Origin: Chryseobacterium geocarposphaerae
GTDB taxonomy: Bacteria > Bacteroidota > Bacteroidia > Flavobacteriales > Weeksellaceae
Assembly: GCF_002797535.1 (NCBI RefSeq)
Contig: NZ_PGFD01000001.1
Coordinates: forward strand, 1,798,001 to 1,862,000
Direction: 5' to 3'
DNA: 64,000 bases
How positions within the stretch are numbered: the stretch's first letter is position 1; each line of letters opens with the position of its first letter. A program made the translations under genes and the position numbers. The notes under the pieces are model-generated. The model was not told where the DNA came from. It was given only the letters and a program-made list of their open reading frames with translations, and searched no databases. This document shows positions 60,920 through 64,000 of this stretch, one piece after another.

Positions 60920-62239
60920 TTATTCTTTCGTAAACGTATTTTTTGTTCCTCTCTGAATGATTACAAACTGTTTTTTCGCAGGGTAAAAATCGATGACAAT
61001 TCCTGCCATGTCGAATTTAAAGCTCGTCTCTGAAGTTGCCTCCAAAGGAAATGCACCTTGTCCTGTTGCCTGTGCCATTAGTTTTTTGTCCTTGATAAAG
61101 ATATTAATTTTTAAAGGGACATCCGGACTAGAATAATTTCCTACAAATTTCTGTAATTCGCTTTCCGGGATTTCCAGAGTTTTAAAACTGGGCATTTCAA
61201 AATCTTTTCCCGTTGCAGTTTCCATCATTTTGATGGAGATTTCGTTAGTGTCCATATCCGCCTGGTTCGCTGTAAAGCTTACCGCTGTTTTTACATCCGG
61301 AAAATAAAACAATGCCGATCTGAAATTATCAATTCCGCCGGTGTGCCCAAATCCCGAATATTTGCCAAACGGAACTTTTACCAATCCATATCCGTAATTA
61401 TCCACAAAGTTTTTCATTTTTTCCAGACTTTCCTTTTTGATTAGTTTCCCATGCTCCAGCCCAAGAATAAAACTCAAAAGATCTCTTGGTGTCGAGATAA
61501 TATTTCCGGCTCCGATCGGAATACTCATGTCGGTTTCATTCGAAACTTCATATTTTCCGTTGGTAAACTGATAAGATTTTGCCTGATCTTTCGAAGTATC
61601 AATTTTTCCTCCAACTTCAGTTAAGGTCAGCTTTAAAGGTTTGGTAATTTTAGCTTTAATTAATTCCGCATAAGATTTTTTGTACACTTTTTCAAGGATA
61701 AAACCCAACAGGATATAATTTGAATTGCTGTATTCGTGTTTTGCACCCGGTTCAAAATCACTTTTATATTTTTTAATGATATTAACCAAGCTAGTCTCTG
61801 TCTGAGGTTTTGTATTGTATTGCCAATATTCGGCCTCGTTGGTTAAGTTGTGGATTCCCGTTCTGTGCTGAAGTAAATTCTCTATGGTGATTTTATCCGC
61901 ATTGGGAATTTCAGGATAAAACTCAGAAAGTTTTTGATTTAAAGAAATCTTTTTTTCCTCAACTGCTTTCATAATTAAAACGGCCGTGAAAGTCTTACTG
62001 ATTGATCCGATTCGATATTGTGTGTTTACATTCGCTTTTTGATTTTTTTCAACATCGGCAAATCCGATTACTTTCACAAAAGTCGGGCGGTCATTTTCTG
62101 CAAATGCAAAACTCCCCATTACTTTATGATGTACAAAAAGAGAATCAAAATAATTCCCCAGCTTTTCTTTGACATTGTTTTGGGAAAATGCAAGACCAGA
62201 AATACTGATTGCCGACAGAAAAAATAACTTTTTTAACAT
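60920..62239 (-). CDS. Serine hydrolase, class C beta-lactamase/esterase family
   Basis: 439 residues. Signal peptide (ISGLAFSQ), nucleophile motif SISK (residues 77-80 region, YRIGSISKTFTAVL), the YSNSNY motif (YxN) and the HTGG triad (KTG equivalent). It has a C-terminal lipocalin-like extension (LQKFVGNYSSPDVPLKINIFIKDKKLMAQA). Family members include D-alanyl-D-alanine carboxypeptidases and esterases; beta-lactamase activity is not implied. Confidence 0.88.
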   Translation of the reverse strand: MLKKLFFLSAISISGLAFSQNNVKEKLGNYFDSLFVHHKVMGSFAFAENDRPTFVKVIGFADVEKNQKANVNTQYRIGSISKTFTAVLIMKAVEEKKISLNQKLSEFYPEIPNADKITIENLLQHRTGIHNLTNEAEYWQYNTKPQTETSLVNIIKKYKSDFEPGAKHEYSNSNYILLGFILEKVYKKSYAELIKAKITKPLKLTLTEVGGKIDTSKDQAKSYQFTNGKYEVSNETDMSIPIGAGNIISTPRDLLSFILGLEHGKLIKKESLEKMKNFVDNYGYGLVKVPFGKYSGFGHTGGIDNFRSALFYFPDVKTAVSFTANQADMDTNEISIKMMETATGKDFEMPSFKTLEIPESELQKFVGNYSSPDVPLKINIFIKDKKLMAQATGQGAFPLEATSETSFKFDMAGIVIDFYPAKKQFVIIQRGTKNTFTKE

Positions 62240-62291
62240 ATTCTGAGATTTGCTTTAATAGGTTGAAAAATTTCAAAAGATGTTACAAAAA

Positions 62292-62313
62292 AAGTGAAGT
62301 TTACACTTCACTT
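62292..62313 (-). terminator. Terminator of thyA
   Basis: AAGTGAAGT / ACTTCACTT stem with 4 nt loop and a seven-T run on the minus strand. Confidence 0.78.
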
Positions 62314-62349
62314 GATTGTTTATATTTAATTTTTATTGAGTTAAAATCT

Positions 62350-63144
62350 TTAAATCGCAACAGGAGCTTTAATTCCCGGATGCGGATCGTAATTTTCCAA
62401 AGTAAAATCTTCAAAATCGAACCCGAAAATATCTTTAATTTCAGGGTTTAATTTCATGGTAGGAAGAGGTCTCGGATCTCTGGAAAGCTGCTTCTGAACC
62501 TGCTCAAAATGATTGTTATAGATGTGGACATCTCCAAAACTGTGAACATAATCCCCAACTTCAAGATCACAAACCTGCGCTACCATCATCAATAATAATG
62601 CATAGCTTGCTATATTAAACGGAACACCCAGAAAAACATCCGCACTTCTCTGGTACAGCTGAAGCGATAATTTTCCATCCGCCACATAGAACTGGAATAA
62701 AGCATGACAAGGCGCCAAAGCCATATTAGGGATTTCAGCAACATTCCATGCAGAAATAATCAACCTTCTGGAATCCGGATTTTTTTTGATCTGATCGATC
62801 ACTTCAGTAATCTGATCGACCACTTTTCCGTCTGCTCCATGCCAACTTCTCCACTGAGCTCCATAAACCGGTCCCAAATCTCCATTTTCATCCGCCCACT
62901 CATCCCAAATAGAAACTCCATTATCTTTTAGGTATTTGATATTGGTATCACCCTTCAAAAACCACAACAATTCATAAATAATAGATTTCAAATGCACTTT
63001 TTTGGTGGTTACCAAAGGAAATCCTTTTGACAGGTCATATCTAAGCTGATATCCGAAAACACTTCTTGTTCCGGTTCCCGTTCTATCTGTTTTGTCGGTT
63101 CCTTTATCTAAAATATGCTGTAAAAGGTCTAAATAATTTTGCAT
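62350..63144 (-). CDS. thyA: Thymidylate synthase
   Basis: 264 residues, the same length class as the E. coli enzyme. Catalytic Cys in [30 protein letters not shown] at the phosphate-binding N-terminus, [20 protein letters not shown] folate/dUMP region and [16 protein letters not shown]. Makes dTMP from dUMP using methylene-THF. dfrA (folA) is not adjacent in this window. TAAATTTG box 23 bp upstream. Confidence 0.97.
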   Translation of the reverse strand: MQNYLDLLQHILDKGTDKTDRTGTGTRSVFGYQLRYDLSKGFPLVTTKKVHLKSIIYELLWFLKGDTNIKYLKDNGVSIWDEWADENGDLGPVYGAQWRSWHGADGKVVDQITEVIDQIKKNPDSRRLIISAWNVAEIPNMALAPCHALFQFYVADGKLSLQLYQRSADVFLGVPFNIASYALLLMMVAQVCDLEVGDYVHSFGDVHIYNNHFEQVQKQLSRDPRPLPTMKLNPEIKDIFGFDFEDFTLENYDPHPGIKAPVAI

Positions 63145-63166
63145 TTTGAAAGCGATTTATAGTGTC

Positions 63167-63174
63167 CAAATTTA
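63167..63174 (-). promoter_or_regulatory. -7 element of thyA
   Basis: Minus strand TAAATTTG (TAnnTTTG) 23 bp upstream of the thyA ATG. Confidence 0.5.
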
Positions 63175-63210
63175 GAAAAAACTTAATGATTTTTTGTTAT
63201 TGTAAGTTAT

Positions 63211-63240
63211 AAAAAAAGCATTCACAACCATGAATGCTTT
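63211..63240 (-). terminator. Terminator of the SDR gene
   Basis: AAAGCATTCA / TGAATGCTTT stem with a 6 nt loop; minus-strand T-run of seven follows. Confidence 0.78.
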
Positions 63241-63308
63241 CTATTATTTTTTTATATTCTTTTGTCCCAAAACCGATGGTTTAAGATTATCAAATATAAA
63301 GTTTAAGT

Positions 63309-64000
63309 TTAAACTGCAGTATAACCACCATCTACAAGGTAATAACCTCCTGTCATAAATGATGATTTGTCAGAACTTAAGAATAAAACCAATTCTGCCA
63401 CTTCCTGAGGTGTTCCCAGCCTTCCCATCGGATGTTTTGCAATCAGTGCCTCTTTCATATCTCCGCTTGCACTTTCCAGAAGCGGTGTTTCAATATAAGC
63501 AGGACCGACTGCATTACAACGGATATTTTTTTGCCCGTATTCGGCGCCGATATTTTTTGTAAGTCCTACAACCGCATGTTTTGCTGAGGTATAAGCTGAC
63601 GAAAGCGGTGCTGCAACCGTACCGTGAATAGATGCTATGTTTACAATCACTCCGCCTCCGTTTTTATCCATTTGTTCCAGTTCATATTTACAGCCGTAGA
63701 AAACACCATCTAAGTTTACACTTAATACTTTTCTCCAACTATCCAGACTATAATCTCCCGTCAGTTCCTGCTCTCCACCAATTCCCGCATTGTTACAGGC
63801 AATATCCAATCTTCCGTATATCTCAACTGTTGATTTTACCAAAGCTTCCACTTCTTCAGGTTTCGAAGTATCTGCTTTTACAAATGAAGCCTCACCTCCT
63901 GATGATTTTATTTTTTCCACTACCTGTTTTCCGTGTTCTTCATTAATGTCTGAAACAATCACTTTTGCCCCTTCTTTGGCATACGTTTCTGCAATAGCCA
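63309..64000 (-). CDS. Short-chain dehydrogenase/reductase, 3' part (N-terminus outside window)
   Basis: The frame continues to the right edge (residues AIAETYAKEGAKVIVSD before the GTG that could be mistaken for a start at 63962), so the N-terminal GxxxGxG segment is missing. Present are NNAGIGGE, the active-site Ser region IVNIASIHGTVAAPLSS, catalytic YTSAKHAV (Tyr-x3-Lys) and the C-terminal LSSDKSSFMTGGYYLVDGGYTAV, all classical SDR. Substrate unknown. Confidence 0.9.
   Translation of the reverse strand, partial: AIAETYAKEGAKVIVSDINEEHGKQVVEKIKSSGGEASFVKADTSKPEEVEALVKSTVEIYGRLDIACNNAGIGGEQELTGDYSLDSWRKVLSVNLDGVFYGCKYELEQMDKNGGGVIVNIASIHGTVAAPLSSAYTSAKHAVVGLTKNIGAEYGQKNIRCNAVGPAYIETPLLESASGDMKEALIAKHPMGRLGTPQEVAELVLFLSSDKSSFMTGGYYLVDGGYTAV

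Noticed and set aside
60920..62239. Antibiotic-resistance beta-lactamase
   Set aside because: SxxK, YxN and HTGG are shared by the whole serine hydrolase family, and the lipocalin-like C-terminus points to an esterase/peptidase type.

Overview
The window looks like chromosomal DNA of a Flavobacteriia member, most probably Chryseobacterium or a close relative in the Weeksellaceae. The grounds are low G+C, Bacteroidetes-type promoters (TAnnTTTG -7 boxes, sometimes with TTG about 20 nt upstream), a type IX secretion (T9SS) C-terminal sorting domain, a MoxR/DUF58/Bat operon, a mevalonate-pathway HMG-CoA synthase, an OlsF-like bifunctional acyltransferase, a Bacteroidetes-style VgrG, and intergenic repeat families I associate with this genus. 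The genus is inferred from protein character, not from a marker gene.

Left part (1-9.3 kb): the 3' end of an isochorismate synthase gene, a MarC/small membrane protein pair, then a long minus-strand aerotolerance-type operon (moxR, GNAT, DUF58, one-TM protein, batA, batB, batC, batD). From 9.5 to 18.4 kb are plus-strand genes: DinB, an S23-type four-helix bundle protein, rlmB, DUF6263 lipoprotein, DUF4834, YfhO and a family 4 glycosyltransferase. A minus-strand lipoprotein follows, then ypdA. From 18.4 to 27.3 kb is a metabolic stretch: MFS transporter, glnS, a probable 25-residue peptide gene, menC, fbp, aspartate kinase and olsF.

Centre (27.35-41.04 kb): two identical tRNA-Phe(GAA) genes bracket about 13.5 kb of exclusively minus-strand accessory genes. 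Reading 5' to 3' on the minus strand these are vgrG, a DUF3289 protein, a small lipoprotein, an unrecognised protein, and a 1431-residue protein with a PAAR-like (DUF4280) N-terminus, Ig-like repeats, a GH19/lysozyme-like domain and a TIGR02594-type Cys/His amidase domain. It is followed by a tandem family of exported proteins sharing an 'ARNMYLFN' motif, one copy of which is a frameshifted, truncated pseudogene. I read this as an orphan type VI secretion (T6SSiii) spike-effector-immunity island. The immunity family is the best candidate for something undescribed. No structural T6SS genes lie in the window.

Right part (41-64 kb): thioredoxin-like protein, DUF3575 protein, a NamZ-type muramidase divergent from a LolC/E-like permease with a 4 bp gap, a cystathionine/cysteine synthase, cbpM-cbpA, a dicarboxylate symporter, an alcohol/aldehyde oxidation group (DUF779, adhP, aldehyde dehydrogenase, AraC regulator), HMG-CoA synthase, a T9SS cargo protein, an M1 aminopeptidase, a class-C serine hydrolase, thyA, and a short-chain dehydrogenase cut by the window edge. 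Many gene ends carry clear hairpin terminators. No CRISPR array, rRNA, integrase or transposase was seen.
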